64,000 nucleotides of DNA from Ptychodera flava. Taxonomy: Eukaryota > Hemichordata > Enteropneusta > Ptychoderidae. The notes under the pieces were generated by a model. The model worked only from the letters and a program-made list of their open reading frames with translations, ran no database searches and had not been told where the DNA came from. The DNA is taken from the NCBI RefSeq assembly GCF_041260155.1, contig NC_091933.1:36787293-36851292 (forward strand). The letters run 5' to 3'. The position numbers and the translations under genes are program-made. Below, one piece after another: positions 1 through 14,400 of this stretch; the stretch's first letter is position 1, and each line of letters opens with the position of its first letter.

Positions 1-1249
1 TATGAAAACGGCATCTTCAGACGCATGGTCGCTGAAATGAACAATTCACCGTCTTGACGTTCAAAGACACTGTGTGAAAGGGTTGTGTGATCTGCTATTT
101 AAATGACTGCGCTAAAAAACGTTCCGTCAAATTGGTCCAACTGATGTGTTCTGTTTAGACTCTCTGAAGCCGCGATACATTTTACGCTCCACCAAGATTA
201 AAGATGACATCACACTAATGAAGGAACATATGGGAGAGCGAAATGTCGGTTTTAAGAAATGAAGATCTAGTGTTGACAAACCGATCGTTACAATCTTTGA
301 AAAGATAGTTTTAGTTCATGAACCTGACACTTTTACTGGTAAAAGTTCTATTTGTTCGTGTTTAAAGGTTTCAAATCTGTAGTCATTAATAATGGAAAGA
401 CAGTCTCAAGACAGCATTCTGAAATTGGAAATTTCGTTATGACAGGCCTGACGCCGTAAATTACAAAGCCGTTTTCACATAATCTGCATTCTGTACTACA
501 AAACGGCGGAAAAGCTGCCACGTCTTAGGTGAAAAAATAGTGTATCATGGAAAGTAAACTGTGTAACCTTGACAACATGAATCATTCGTTTTAATTTTTC
601 TCTTCCTCTATTTTGCAGTCGATAAATCTCGATTTTATTCAATTGTTTGGTTTTTTTTTATTTTATTCAAGTACTCACAAGGAAGAAAGTGTTAAATAAT
701 GAGAAAATTACAAATATTTTACCATTGCCCTGTATTTAAATTTTGACCGTATTCTGTAATCGCGCGAGTGTTTTCAAGCACGCCCACCACGTTTAAGGCC
801 CCATAAGTAATAAACTTTGATGCATTTTCCATCCTTTTTACGGTGTGTAATATAGACGTTCTTGTCCTTGTCCAGAAATCATGACGAGATGCCTTATGCC
901 GACCCTGTTAACACAGCCTTTACGCACTTTGATGTCCATAGCACATGACTGAACCTCAGTCCGGACTAAAACTGATTCGTCATTGAACAGTGTATCACGA
1001 TATAGTGCGTCGTGTTTGCAAAACGAAGGCTTTCATTGTACCCTAGGTAGAGGAAGAATTCTTGCTTGTAAATTTTCTGGAACCAAATAATTCAAAATAT
1101 TATGAAGTTACACCTATTGTCCGTTTAGGGTCGATACATTCGAAGTAGGTTTGGTTGAGACGCCGGGAACAGATGGCATCTGACATATCACGGCCGAAAA
1201 GCAGTTGAAGAGACGATTTTATGATGTGCTATCCCAACCTTTTATGTAT
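1..1249. other. gene-free left edge
   Basis: I see no coding region, RNA gene or named repeat here. Reading frames are short and broken on both strands, and base composition is typical AT-rich animal intergenic DNA. It could belong to an intron or UTR of a gene lying to the left. Confidence 0.4.
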
Positions 1250-1389
1250 GGGATAAAGCCCAAGTACGAGGGCTCTTCTGGTATATAAAGTCCAACCCAA
1301 CGCTAAAATGTCGAGGCCGCAGGATGAGACATTTTATCGTAGGGTTGGACTTTATATACCAGAAGAGCCCGAGTAATAGGGTTTTATCC
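1250..1389. repeat. 140-bp foldback (imperfect inverted repeat)
   Basis: Two arms of about 62 bases (1250-1312 and 1328-1389) are reverse complements with about seven mismatches, around a 15-base loop. The central 23 bases of the arms, including CTGGTATATAAAGTCC, match perfectly. The shape fits a short foldback MITE or a hairpin transcript. I found no target duplication and no relative elsewhere in the window. Confidence 0.75.
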
Positions 1390-1532
1390 GACTTAAAAAC
1401 TATCGTCCCTAACTGATATATTTTCGTTTTCAATGTGTTTACGTCAACCGTCCCCTTTGTCAATGTAACATGTTTAGGATATGAATTAAAACTTTTATTT
1501 GTGAAATAGCCTTCTTATGTAATGGAACATCC

Positions 1533-1575
1533 TATAAATGCCCTAGGGCACATTATATAAATGCCCTAGGGCACA
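1533..1575. repeat. direct repeat of a palindromic motif
   Basis: A 20-base unit occurs twice (1533-1552 and 1556-1575), three bases apart. Each copy contains the perfect 12-base palindrome TGCCCTAGGGCA. It may be a dimeric protein-binding site or a small tandem duplication. Confidence 0.7.
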
Positions 1576-3561
1576 GCAGATTTCGTGTTGCAGCTGGTTT
1601 CCGCTATGTTACCAAATTTGAATATTAAAACGTACCAGATGTCTACAGAATATGACATGTTCACTTTTGATTGGACAGTACTTTACTACGGCGCTGTCAT
1701 TCTGGAATTTGGTGACCAAGGCTTTACGAGTAAATAAAACACCCTGAATTGAGCACTCTGATTGGTCAATCAACAGTAGATAGTTGTTAATAAGTGTTCA
1801 AAGAAAGTGGTGACAATGGAAATTTAAAAACAAAAAGTTACTTTTGATTTCATAGCTTGTTGTTTGTTATGCAAGTACAGAACGATATCACGCAAAGCAA
1901 TTGACACGATCGCCCTCACCCATCCTCTTGAAATGTAATCTTCCAACCATTTCCCCGGATGTGAAGCTGTTGACCTCTGGCTGGTCTGTCCATCTGGTCC
2001 ATTCTCCTTTCCACAATCACTGAATCAACGTTAGTAGAGTAAAGGTAAGAGATACAATGTGTTAGCCTGTTAGATCGTTGTCATACCCTACCCTGCAATA
2101 GTTTTATAAGTTGAGTCACGGAAAAAATTAGAAAATTCCACACCATAAAATAGATTGCAACCGAGACCCTTGACAGCCTTAGCGAGACTTTTGGAAAAAA
2201 AATTTCACTTCTGAAAATTTACATCACAGCCATATGTCTCTGTCATATTTCGGTACAGGCTACGCATGTTATTCAGGAAAACGCGTGTGGAATGAAAAGG
2301 AGTCAAAATTCCTTTAAGCTTTTTAGTACCGTTGTTTACTTATTTGCCAGAGCAATAATGAGAATTAATGCAGGCAACGTTGCGTTTCTACTTGTAATTT
2401 GACGAAGAAAAACTTTGCATATATGTTGTCGTTCTTGTTAACTCTGTATTAGGTAACAGACTGATGTTGTTTTCTCAATGGCCAGACAATTTCTAAGTAT
2501 AGTCTTATCGTGAATAGGCAACGTTGATGTTTTGGAGCTGAACATATCAGCCGGGACAGTTATCCTTTTAAGTTTCATTAAAATTCCATCATTCAAGTTG
2601 ATCTATATTTGCCGAAAGCTGATAAAAAGTTAAATGACTTTCTTCTTTATGTTATGCAAACAATCTTGGATAGTCAATCATGAATAGTTGGCGATATGTG
2701 CTGAGCGTCACGAAGAACCACGTTGTTCGTTGTGAACATAGTGATCGACTGCCCTCCTTGCATGTGACCTCAGACCAACCAGAAATGTCTTGTAAGATGT
2801 TGCATTATTATGAGATTGTCGACGACAGCGGTCATTGCTGTATATATAATCCCAGAATTAATTTTGTCGTACCGACAATTGAATTTTTAAATATTTCCTT
2901 GAATTGTATTAATACCCGTGCACGTGAGTCCCATGAAAATTTCATGTCCAACATTATAAGGGGAGGGCCGGTGTTTTTCAGAATGATGCTGCGCGAAAAA
3001 TAGTGACCCTTCAAAAGTGTTTGCGAGAAAAACAAGTCCCCAATTTTAGTGCTCAAGAAACAGTGACCCTCCCCTGCGTGACGTTTCTTCGCGTTTTCTA
3101 ATATTCAAATGTCTGCTGCTGTAAGTTTTGAGTTGACAAACATATTGTTTATCTCCGCATTTTCATGTGATATTGTAGGTTCACTGGAACCCTATTGCCG
3201 AGCTGCCTTTGCCCTTTACCCCGATAAGTGAATCATTTTGTATTGTTTTTACCAACCAGCCAATTTTATTATCACCAGCTGAACCGTTGTCAATGGGGCA
3301 TTCCCAACATATAATTTCTCATTCTTTGTACAGATATTGCTTGATTTTTAGGGAAAATTATTAATTGTTTGCCCAATAGACTCCAATGTATTATGATGTC
3401 CCTTCAATGCTTGCGCGTAAAATTGTGACCCATCCACAAAAACACCTTCTCCCCTGTAATTTCTGTTAACCTAATTGGTCTCGACGTTCAGAATTGGATA
3501 CTTGTGACAGAACTGAAAGGTTCTAGCTATCTATTAGCACGGTTTGAAGATTTATAAGTCA

Positions 3562-3562
<1 letters not shown>
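1576..3562. other. gene-free stretch upstream of the sulfotransferase
   Basis: No supported gene. The open frames here lack domain-like composition. The part next to 3657 presumably carries the promoter and 5' UTR of the sulfotransferase, but I see no convincing core promoter element. Confidence 0.4.

Positions 3563-3613
<51 letters not shown>
3563..3613. repeat. (CT)n microsatellite
   Basis: About 25 uninterrupted CT units lie 44 bases before the sulfotransferase start codon, probably in its 5' UTR or proximal promoter. Confidence 0.95.
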
Positions 3614-3616
<3 letters not shown>

Positions 3617-3656
3617 GACAGTTTTTCGCAAGGTACTTATAGATGGTCCGTCAATC

Positions 3657-6068
3657 ATGAAGTTGCAAGTCACTTGGAAACAACTGTGTGCAGTACTCTT
3701 CGCCCTGACCGTTTTGGCATTCGTTGTTGAAATGTATAATTTGGAAGTTTATATCAGGTAAACATTCATTAATACTGATTTGTAATTTTGTTTGGTTCTC
3801 GTATTCGATGTCGGGTAAGTTTTATCATATCCGAATTACTTTTGATATGTTCTTTAAATGAACCATAACTATTTTTGTCTGGATAATCCATGAGTTCAGC
3901 GTATGTAACAATCACTAAATTGGAACGGAAATAGCCAGGAATCAATCGTTTGATGTTCTGTGCAAAAATAGAAAAACATATGTCAGTCCGTGTATACTGT
4001 GCTTGTCTTTTGGGGATCGTTCCTTGGGGTAGTAATGCAAACAATAGCGAGAATAAAATTTTCTGGAAGTGTCAAAGACTGTAGTTGTATGTTTTTAGCA
4101 AAACTGTCATTTGTACATCAAAGATTCTTCATTGTATCGCACTCATGGACGGATATGTATTTGCTTGTCATTATAAAAATCTAACGAACGATGTCTTTTG
4201 AGCCTATTCCAACTACAGTATGGAAGCTCTTCAGCAAAACTATGAACACGACATGTACTCTTCATACACGACTAAATGTGTGTGATAAACTTAACGCTTC
4301 TGTATTCAAAATAAAGTGTGCTGAAAAATTTCATTGGTTTCAAAGGCATTATGCGACAAAAGCGTGGTAGTACTTTAAAAATGGGCCGAGGAGAATTTTC
4401 GGTTGGACGTGTAAATCGGGCAGATGGTTTGTCATGCTGTTTGGGAATGCCACATTGACTACGGTTCAACTGGTGCTGTGTTTTGTTTTAAAGCGATGAT
4501 ACTATTGGCTAGCTGGTAAAAAACAATACAAAATGATGCAGTTATCGGCGTAAAGGGCAAAAGACAACTCGGCAATAAGGTTCCAGTGAAGCTACGACAT
4601 CACATTAAAATGTGGAGAAAAACAATATGTTTGTGCGAGTCGGACACAAAACTCAATTAAAATCGATTGAGTGTACTGATCCAGACGGAAGCAGACATTG
4701 GAATATTAGAAAACACAAAGAAACGTTACGCGATGGCAAACAATGCCGCTATCTTCAAAAGAAGAGGAGTACAGTCATTAACAATTCGATTTAGAACATA
4801 TGCATTTCGAGCCGAAATAGCCGTGTAATTTTTAATCCTCTGTCATTGTATACAATCGAGTACTGTACGTGTATACAGCATACTTCTATCTGTACTATCG
4901 ATATATTGTTTATTGCAGTAACAACGGTCAAACATTTTCTTTCCGTTAACAACAGAATATCATTTTATCCAGCAGTTTTTGGCAGACCAGTATTACATTT
5001 GTCCGGACAACACTCTGGTCTTGTGGACACAGTGATCACCCGAAGACAAAGATTGTATTCCTGAAGACTTACAAGACAGCCAGTACAACCGTATCATCAA
5101 TTCTTATGAGATTTGGATACTACCACAACCTTTCCTTTCTCATTCCGATGAGACAGCCTGTCTTTTCGCGCGTTACTCGTTTCAGGAGAGAAATGTTGAA
5201 TGACGCCGTTCCGCCGCTCAAGGCTAGCAACGGTAGCTACGACGTTTTGGCCATCCACGTGCCTTTCAACAAAAAAGAGCTTGCATTGGTCATTCCAAAT
5301 GCCACGTACATAACGATAATCCGCAACCCTGTGTCCCAGTTTGAATCTACCTTCGGGCAATACAGCATGGGGACCAGAATAGTGGAACTAGCCAAAGACA
5401 CCGGGGGACGTTTAGATCCTCTCAGGGTATTTCTCTCCAACCCGCATCATTACTACAGACACAACAGTCCGTACACGGATAGTCTGTTGAGAAACAGACA
5501 GATCTTTGACATTGGACTTGAAAGGGACGATTTTGACAATGCCACAAAAATTGACCAAGTGATAATGAGAGCTGAAGAAGACTTCGACCTTGTCATGATC
5601 GCGGAATACTTCGACGAATCCCTTGTTTTGTTGAAACGACTTTTATGCTGGGAGTTTGAAGATGTTGCATACATACTCCAAAATAGTAGACCGAGTTTTT
5701 TACGGTTCCAACTTGACGACTGGAAGAGAAAACGAATTCTCCAGTGGAACGCTGCCGACGATAAGCTGTATCGACATTTTAACGCTACCTTTTGGAGGAA
5801 AGTTGAGGAATATGGGCCAGAATTCCAGAACGATTTAGCCGAGTTTCGTCGACTTCTAGACAGAATGTGGTCGGATTGTCTCGATAGAGGACGATATGCC
5901 ATCACGTACAAGAACAGACGTAATGACACGATGCTCAGGGAAGACGCCCCATCGTACTGTTCAGTGATGAGCTGGGATGGCAACGTTGGCACCCAAGTTT
6001 TGCGAAAAAGACAACTCAAAAATGATTTATCGTCCTCCCTTCCTAAATTCCGTCTGCAAGCGCAGTGA
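3657..6068 (+). CDS. Gal3ST-family (galactose-3-O-) sulfotransferase, two exons
   Basis: This should be a Golgi type II membrane enzyme moving sulfate from PAPS to the 3-OH of galactose on glycolipids or glycans. Exon 1 (3657-3757) codes a short cytosolic tail and one hydrophobic anchor (LCAVLFALTVLAFVV), then donor AG|GTAAAC in phase 2. Exon 2 runs to the stop at 6068; acceptors before 4973 or 5033 both keep phase. Using 4973 gives 398 residues, near the family's roughly 400. The 5'-phosphosulfate loop is IVFLKTYKTASTT (residues ~61-73) and the 3'-phosphate motif is YITIIRNPVSQFES (~146-159). There are three N-glycosylation sequons (NATY, NATK, NATF). The loop has Tyr where relatives usually have His (LKTHKT). 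The family is clear; the exact acceptor sugar is not. Confidence 0.87.
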
Positions 6069-8466
6069 CAACAGTGACAGAGAAGGTTTGCGCACAGATT
6101 TGTGCAATGACTTCCATTTTGTACGAAACAGTGTTCCAGAATACAGCGTCCATACAATGATATTATATATTTAGATACAAAATATTGGAAATGTGGTCCC
6201 TTGCAATGAGACTGTACCATAGCAACATTTTGAATGTTCCTCAGAAAAAAAGAGGTGACAAAACGCGCTTCTTAGTGATTCCAATAATAGACAACTTATG
6301 ATTAAAAATCTTTTATATTTAATTTTTTGTAGGGAAATGAAACGGACGTGCAGATGCAAAGTTGCTGTAACTTATGGTGCAATATTTTATTTCTTTGAAA
6401 CATAAATTTAGTTATTAGGAAATGTTTACCCAATGCTTGTCCACCCGTTAGACTTTTCCCGCTATTTTTTTTTTAGATTCAGCATATGCTACAGTTGCAA
6501 TCAGGAAATATTTTGTGTAATAATGGTAGGATTCCTTTCTCGCTACTGTAGTATGGACATATAGAGGTTACCCACTTGATTATACCTCTTACGGACTGTT
6601 TAGAGTAAACACTACTTGTGCCGGGATGTGGGTTAGAGCTGTGCTCAAATTTTGCTCTATCATTCCTGAAAATTTGTAACATCCCTGTCTTATAATACAT
6701 GTAGTCATAAAAATTGATACGATGAATGTCCATCACTTCGTCAGCACTGACTCAATGAAGATATTGAGACAGCGCCCTCATTTGCAACACTTTCCGTACT
6801 TCCCCGTGTGGCATTGAAACCTGTTTGACTCTATGAATACTGGGACCACTCGTTGAAGAACGCCTTATAGAGATCATTTTAATACTTTAATTTTTTCCTG
6901 CGAAGAGCAGACATTTTACAGTGGTCGTACGATTTATTTTCGATTTATATTATTATATGAAATGTTTTTCTCAGTATGTCGAAAAAAAGGGCCAAAAACG
7001 TGAAATCTCCATTAAATAATTTACTTGAAAATTCGAGTAGTTGCATTGGTTTAGGTTGTTTTAGACCTTTGAATTAATAAGCATACATCTGTGTTCGTAC
7101 GACACCGAAATGTTTTGACAAAGATGTTCCAGTATTCCTCCCACATCCTGAGAACAGCGCCACCAATGGTAAAATGGTGAACATGGCCAGACAAAGCTAA
7201 TCTTCACATTACCCAATGGCATTGCAAATACATGTTTGCTATTTTACTTCATGAAGAATACTAGTATGCATCAATAGAAAAGAAAGAAAAAATAAAAGAA
7301 ATAAACTCGCTGGGTGTTAAATTTCTTTCCCTTTTATTACAAAAACACAGACAAAGCAGCAGCATATTTGTTTTGTAAATCTTGTTAAACTACTACTGTT
7401 TAATACCCTGTACTTTCTCAATGTTTCCTTAGAGGAATCTTAGTACACACATTTGACACTTTTAATTGCATTCACACAAGGTGTTGTCAAAAATTTGTAC
7501 CTTTCAAATATGGCCATGCAACAAATATGCATGGATATGGCACTTTTTGGTCTGATAAATCCAAAATAATTTTTAAATGGTCTCTCTTTAACTGCCACAA
7601 TCTTCCTTGTACGCTACAACAATACATGTAGTACTAATAATTTCATCTTCAAAAGATCCAAACATTAATTCAAACGTCTCTGGGATTGTCCTGTCTTTGA
7701 AGCCTCTGTTCAATTTGTTCATAATCAACAAAGTATACAAGCAGCTTTTTACTTTGGAAAATGGTATCACAGAGTAGCATGTCATACAAACACAACTTTC
7801 AGAACTTACGGAAATTGCTTTGCTATAGTGATAGATGTAACATGTGATATTACCACATATTAGCTTATTTTCCTGTGATTACACATGCATCCAAAAAATA
7901 TTTTTGAAAAATAAAATAATTCAATGCCACAAAATGACTGACCTGGTTAAAGATCAATAAAACAATGTAACAGGAATCATCTAAGTTGAAATACACTGAA
8001 TATACATCAATCTACACAACTTTTAAAAAAAACCGCCTAAAATTCCTATTGATGCTGAAACATTCATGAAAAGAGCTGAAAGTAACAAGGCAATAATCAA
8101 ATAAAACAATTGGCGTTATAGCTTTATCTACACATTGCAAATCTGAGCTTGACGCCAACATTTAAAAAGAACTTTGTATCATATGGATAATAAAAACAAA
8201 CCAAAAATTGCATCTTTTACAGTTACAGATGTGAGAACAAAATGGCCAAATTCTAAAAGCTCTCTTCTTGAAACCGCGTCACATAAACTTTATGATCAAT
8301 TAAACTCATCAGTACTACATACAACCACACTCACACAGTACTGGTACCAATATGTTAATTACATGTCTCATCGCATGAGATACACAAATATATGTGTATA
8401 ATTTGAGACAAACTATGACAGTTTGGTTTTGGACAGAGGAACGCTGTACAACATGTTAATAAAGCT
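6069..8466. other. convergent intergenic region with two 3' UTRs
   Basis: The sulfotransferase (+) and PARP3 (-) end toward each other here. An ATTAAA at 6301-6306 could serve the sulfotransferase. TTTATT at 7333-7338 reads AATAAA on the minus strand and could serve PARP3, implying a 3' UTR of about 1.1 kb. No further gene is seen. Confidence 0.4.
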
Positions 8467-11400
8467 TTAAAACTGGAGTTTAAGAAGGTACCTAATCCTG
8501 TTTTGACTCTCTTTGTAGACAAGATATTCACTCTGTGAGAAATAGCTGTCCTTCCATTTGGGTTGATTCACTGGTTTGCCTTGAGGTACAGTGACCTTGT
8601 TGCCATCAATTTCAATGGTGGTGTCCTTTGAAGGGTCTAGAAAAAGTGAAGCAGAGAATATCCATCGAATAAGAATAATACATTTATGTATTCTGTACAT
8701 GCTTAGATAAATTAATGGATCAGCATCTATGACTTTTGATGATTTTTTTCACAATATTTGTTTTGTATGCATTGCAGCAAGTTCTAGTTCTATTTCCAAA
8801 AGCACGCTGAAACATACACTATGCATGTAAAGTGTACTGTTATTGTTGACATTTGAATTGTTGTCCAAAATAAAATTCACCATTGAAGAAAAATATTAAT
8901 ACAGTTTGTATGAGTAAAGGATGAGCTGTTGAGCTACATGTAAATGTTACGCATCTCAACATGCTTTGGAGAGTAGAACAAGAAATCAAAAACATAGTGC
9001 AAAAAAAAATCTTAAAAAGATACAGCTACTGTTCCTTTAAAGGCATTCAAAACTTTGCCAATCCTGTAAGAACACGTACCCAAAGGTCAAATACGAAAAG
9101 GTAAACTAAATATGAAAAAGCAGACTACAGTCAATATACAATACAAAAAAATCTGATTTTCATTTATCATTTCATTTATCTTACCTGGCTCTTGGCGACC
9201 TCTGGCAATGATTGAGTCATATCCTGGCGGCGCTTTCACAAGAGAACCATTGTCTCGTTTTATCTCATGTTCTTTCCCCAAAGCCACTTCATTCAAGAAC
9301 ATTATGCCAATGTTCTTGCCGGTTCTGCCAACTACAACAAAACAAAAAGATTCAAAAAATGCATTTTCTATAAAACAGTTGTCACTTTATAATGGAAAGA
9401 ACACTGAAGTAACACATGGAAGTCGAGCAATGTTTTCATTATGCAAATCTTATTCCCTTACACAGTGTGACTTCATGAGCAAAAAATATTTAGATAAGTA
9501 ACTTTTGATGGTATTCATGAAACAATGAAATTAATCATTATGAAGATTATGAATAATTGAAACATGAAAGTTATGGACAGGTTTTTTCATATAAGCCACC
9601 CAATTGTTAGGTATACATATATATTACAACACTGAACAAGACTGTGACGTACAAAAGAGAATATTGAGATTAATCATTGCACACATAAAAGTACTACCCA
9701 CCATAGCCAGCTGATTTGCCATTTTCTGAAGCAAAATAAATGCCTCTTCCAACACGACCACCAGAATGAGGCATAATACGAAGTCCTGACTTCAAGATGG
9801 CTGCAACTACGGCAACATTGGTGCCGTGCCATAAGAGGCGACGATTGGAGATATCTTTGTGAGCTGAAAATCTGTCATCCTGCAAAAATAAGAACCATGA
9901 ATTCATACCAATATACTGTGGATGATGAAGGAAAATTGTGATTAAATTTAAAGGTAGAACATGCCTCGGGGACAGATATTTGGACTCTTAAACTTTTACA
10001 ATTCTTTTCTGATCTACCACTTGTTGGGATTCATTTATAAGCTTTTCGTGTAAAAAAACTTTTCATCAGCTTAGTTTTTTGAAATTTCTAAACTTTTATT
10101 TTTCTTCGTAGAGTTAACACAGGGATGGCGACAATTTTGAATTTTAAGTAATGGTAAATCTTGGGTTATTTGTTTCTCTAATACCATATTTTGCACAGTA
10201 ACCCCCGATTTTTATTCTTGATTTTGAAAGAGAATGGTTGAAAAATTCCTTAAGGAAAGTTTGAGTAAAAGTTTAAGTCTTTCACTTTTTAGGCACCTAG
10301 GTGTGTTCTAGCTTAAGTTGAAAAGATTGGTATTCAACTTGAATGGCTTGGTAAAGAAATCATTCTTGAGAACTTAACTGTTCATGATTTTCTTAGCGAC
10401 TGTGTAATAGGTTTTTTTTATTCTGGAAAAATATTGATTTGAGGCCAAGGGGACGGCAGGTATAGTGTCTGTCAAAACTTACCTCTCCGTCTCTGTCCAC
10501 TTTCCAAACATCTAGAATCTTCAAACCACTGCACCAACCTTTTGTTGCATCCATATACTTCTGAATTACCTGTTTTAAAGTGATTGAAAAAAATCTCCAT
10601 TAACCTTACTGATACGAAGTTAGCAAATGCGGAACTCGGTATCTCCTAATATATGCATATGATTGTAATAGTTTACAATTGAGTAGTTTATACAATGTAA
10701 AAAATCTACACAAATACATATAGGAGAGAAATATACTAAAGGGATGATTGGAGTAACTTTTGAAAAAATTTTATTGATAGTTATTTTTGTTCTCAATAAC
10801 AGAACATTTATTTGTTCACCCTAAAGTATGTTTAAATACACAGATTGGACAATATACAATGCTAGTGTTGACAGATTAGCTTTCATCCCATCTCAAAATT
10901 TCAATGACAACAATAAAAATTGGAACTATATACAAATACAGCCCGTCTTGAAGAAACTGAACATGATGCATTTCATAATTATTTTGGTGCAGAATGAAAA
11001 GGTGTATTGTAGATCCCTGCTGTTCTTAATAGAGGGCGCATGTCATCTATATGCAACAAAGGAAAGACTAAGGTTACTGCAGATTATACAAATACACACC
11101 ATTACAATCTGGCAGCGTGCAGATGAGTTGATTTTATTTTTATTCTATGGAATGGTTTTACTTTGCCTCCAAAACTTGTGTCACATGAGAAAATACTCCC
11201 AATTTATTTGAATTCCGTTGTACCAGTACTAGCTTATTTAATACTGAGGTCATTCTTACCTTGTAGTCGTCACTTGCAGGTTTGACATGTGTTAGACCAC
11301 ACATCAAGAGACCATAATTGACATCCAGTGGATGTGGAACTTCTGTTGTTGTCACTGCAGCCTGGTTTAAACAGACAATAGTGTCAAGTTGTTGAGCAGT

Positions 11401-14400
11401 TCAAGTTATGTACTTCTCAAAAAGTTCAGAGGATTGAAAGGTCATTGAAGAGAAACATGTCACTTGTTCATAATTAGATTCTTCTACAACTCGCTTTCCT
11501 ATGATGACATTCATACCTCAGTGGTGTATTTCATATGAACTTCTTGCTAAATTAGTGATAATGTAAGGAAAATAAACTGTAGAAAGAAAGAGAAGAAAAT
11601 ACGACCTCGAAATATCTACCTTTGCTTTGTCCTTGTCTTTTTGCAAGCTTTGAGCAAGTTCAATGTCAGCAAGGACTAACAGCATGTCTTTCTTCTTTTG
11701 CACCATCTCTGGGTCGTTAATCACTGGTGGTATTTTTCTTCCAAAGGAATGTGGGATGAGTGTGTAGAACCTGGACGTGAGTTGCTGCAGTTCCCGTGTT
11801 CTTGATTCAGTTATGGCTTTCTCAATGTCCTCTAGTGCTTCAAAACCTTTGGCTATCTGTGTTTTGCTAAGTTTACCAAGGGGCATCTTTTTGACATCTG
11901 TTAAATAGAATGGAGACAGTACAAAAAAGTTCAGAGTCTGCTTTGATCCATCTATCACATATGAGAGTATGTTGCTTGTCAGAGATGTATATGGATCTAT
12001 CACACATGACAGTATGTTGCTTGTCAGAGATTTATACATATTACTGGTATGTTATATAATACTTTTACTGCCTATGATATTGCAGTAGGTGAGTGCATGC
12101 ATGGCTTGCTGTAGACTGCAGAATCTACATGCATACATCCACCCATCTATCCATCCATCAATCCCTTCATCCATCCATACACATGCATACGTATGTTATA
12201 AATGTACATATACACATACATAAAATGTAATTAGAGACAAGCTCTAAACATGGGAAAGAGACAAATTTGTGTTTCTTTGATTATGATGCAGTCATGATCA
12301 AATGGAGAAAGTCTTGATTAAGGCTACCTGTGTTTAGTGTTGATGATCATATCACAGAGGTAAATGTAACAACTCTATTATTTATCCGGTGAATGTCATT
12401 TTCCATAAGGTTACTGCCGTACGGATTTCTCAAATGCTATTTTAATGGAGTATTTAACTCATGACATTGGTATAACAGTGGTGGGTTTGCAACATATACT
12501 TGGCACAGTTCCAATGCATATGAAGAACAATTGCTTGTGGCAATAATAATAAGACCCCCCTCCCACCATGTATTTCCCTTATCAATTGAAAATCAGGTTG
12601 TAAAAAAAAAAGATACAACTGTATGGTACAGTTGCCTTACCAAGTTCAAAATTCTGCATCTGTTCTTTGAACATGTCATTATCAAAGATGAGTTGCACCA
12701 GATTTTGTGTTGGTTTGTCAAGTTGACACGCAGCTACCTTCTTGGTTACTTTGACTCCGTCTATCTCATCAAGTTGGGCCAACTGAAATATTTAAAATGA
12801 AACAGAAATTGTTTTCTCTTGTTATTTTAGCCAGCGTACAAAAATTTAAGAGCATTTCAGAGCATAAACCATCCATAGCTGTAGGATTTAGTCATGTCAT
12901 GCATCTCCCTGATGGATAATGTTAGAATGTATGAAATTTGAATTTTTCAATGAGTTGCACAAATCAATTTATCCCAAAATAATATTTTTTGTACTTTGAC
13001 CTATTTGTCCTCACGGTTGATATCAGAGAGTCACATTACATTCTGTGGTTAGCCTTACATTCAGAAAGTAGGTTAAGTAAAATAAATGGTTGCATTTATT
13101 TTGAAAATCTCAAGTTTTGAAAATCAAAACCTGTTATGAGAATAGTAACATTGCTGGACCATTATAATTTTGTTGAATATGATGATTTACATGAGTCATA
13201 AGGATTGAAATTGGAGTTGATATTTCATGATAATTACCTTTTTCTCTGTTTCTGCAACCTCTTCCTCAGTTTCATCTTGATCCATTTCAAGCAGCGTGTA
13301 TTTGCCAGGAGATGGCTTGAAGTTGTCACGGTTGCCCCATGCATTTCTCGTCTTGTCTTTGAACTTCTTTTCAAATTCCGACTGCGCTGATTTTATGTCG
13401 GAAAAAGGTCCTTTCAGTGCATTCTGTCCCGGCTCACCCTTTGAAAACAAAAGGGAGGGCATGTTTTAATCATGCATGTTCCAAAACTGACGAGTACTTG
13501 AGTCTTGTAAAGCCAACTCACAAACTAAAACTTATTACATAGTCCCTATTTGAAACAATTTTCAGGAATGATCAAAACGAAATACAAATACAACAATGGT
13601 AAACAAAACATAAAGTTGGGTTTACCGAACCATAAGATGACGCTGGGCTTTCCAAATTTAAAGCTGAAGTAGTTTGTTTATAAATTTTGAAGGCAAATAC
13701 CTTGGTAAACATCACTTTGTTTGCACATTCTTGTTCCCCCATTCTATTCATGCAGTAATAATAGGCGTCAACTGAAACGGTACATCATTTACATATCTTC
13801 CTGAACCTTATCACACTGACATCATTAACAGAAAGATGAGAGACTTACAACTCTGCCCCATCTGTTCCAGACATAATAGATAGCGCCATACTTAAGCAGC
13901 TGAATGACATAGTATTTGTTGTTGTTGTGACCTATATTGGTTTGATTCAACATACAGTCATAATCTTCAAACACCTGCAGTGAAAAGACAAAATAATCAC
14001 ACACAGTGAGAGGCAATTTATAATGTTCCATTATTTCCTAACGTGAACCCTATCTACACTGTCTTAAGAATGTCAGATGAAAAAATAATTATTCATGATT
14101 CTGTCTACACAAATGCAGTCACACATATGATCTCTGGTCATTGAAGTGTTGCGACTAGAAATTTGCTGCTCATACAAAGACATAACTAATGAGGGCCAGG
14201 TTGATCAAATGCATCTTTATCTGTAAATCTGTATAATATTTATAATTAGTGGTAAAGAGTGAAATTGTGTTTACATACATCGTTCATATACAAGTACGAT
14301 CATAGAATAGGTGAAGAGTACAGTTACGTACCTGTGCACTATTTTTCAGACTACAATATTGGTCCACCTTGGCTGATTTTTTCTTTCCTTTATCGGCTGT

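Noticed and set aside
2680..3003. 107-codon plus-strand frame
   Set aside because: No domain or conserved feature; the frame ends in sequence resembling repetitive DNA.
5453..6220. 255-codon minus-strand frame
   Set aside because: Shadow of the sulfotransferase exon on the opposite strand; Cys/Ser-rich with no domain.
10828..11211. 127-codon plus-strand frame inside a PARP3 intron
   Set aside because: No domain, no splice context, AT-driven composition.
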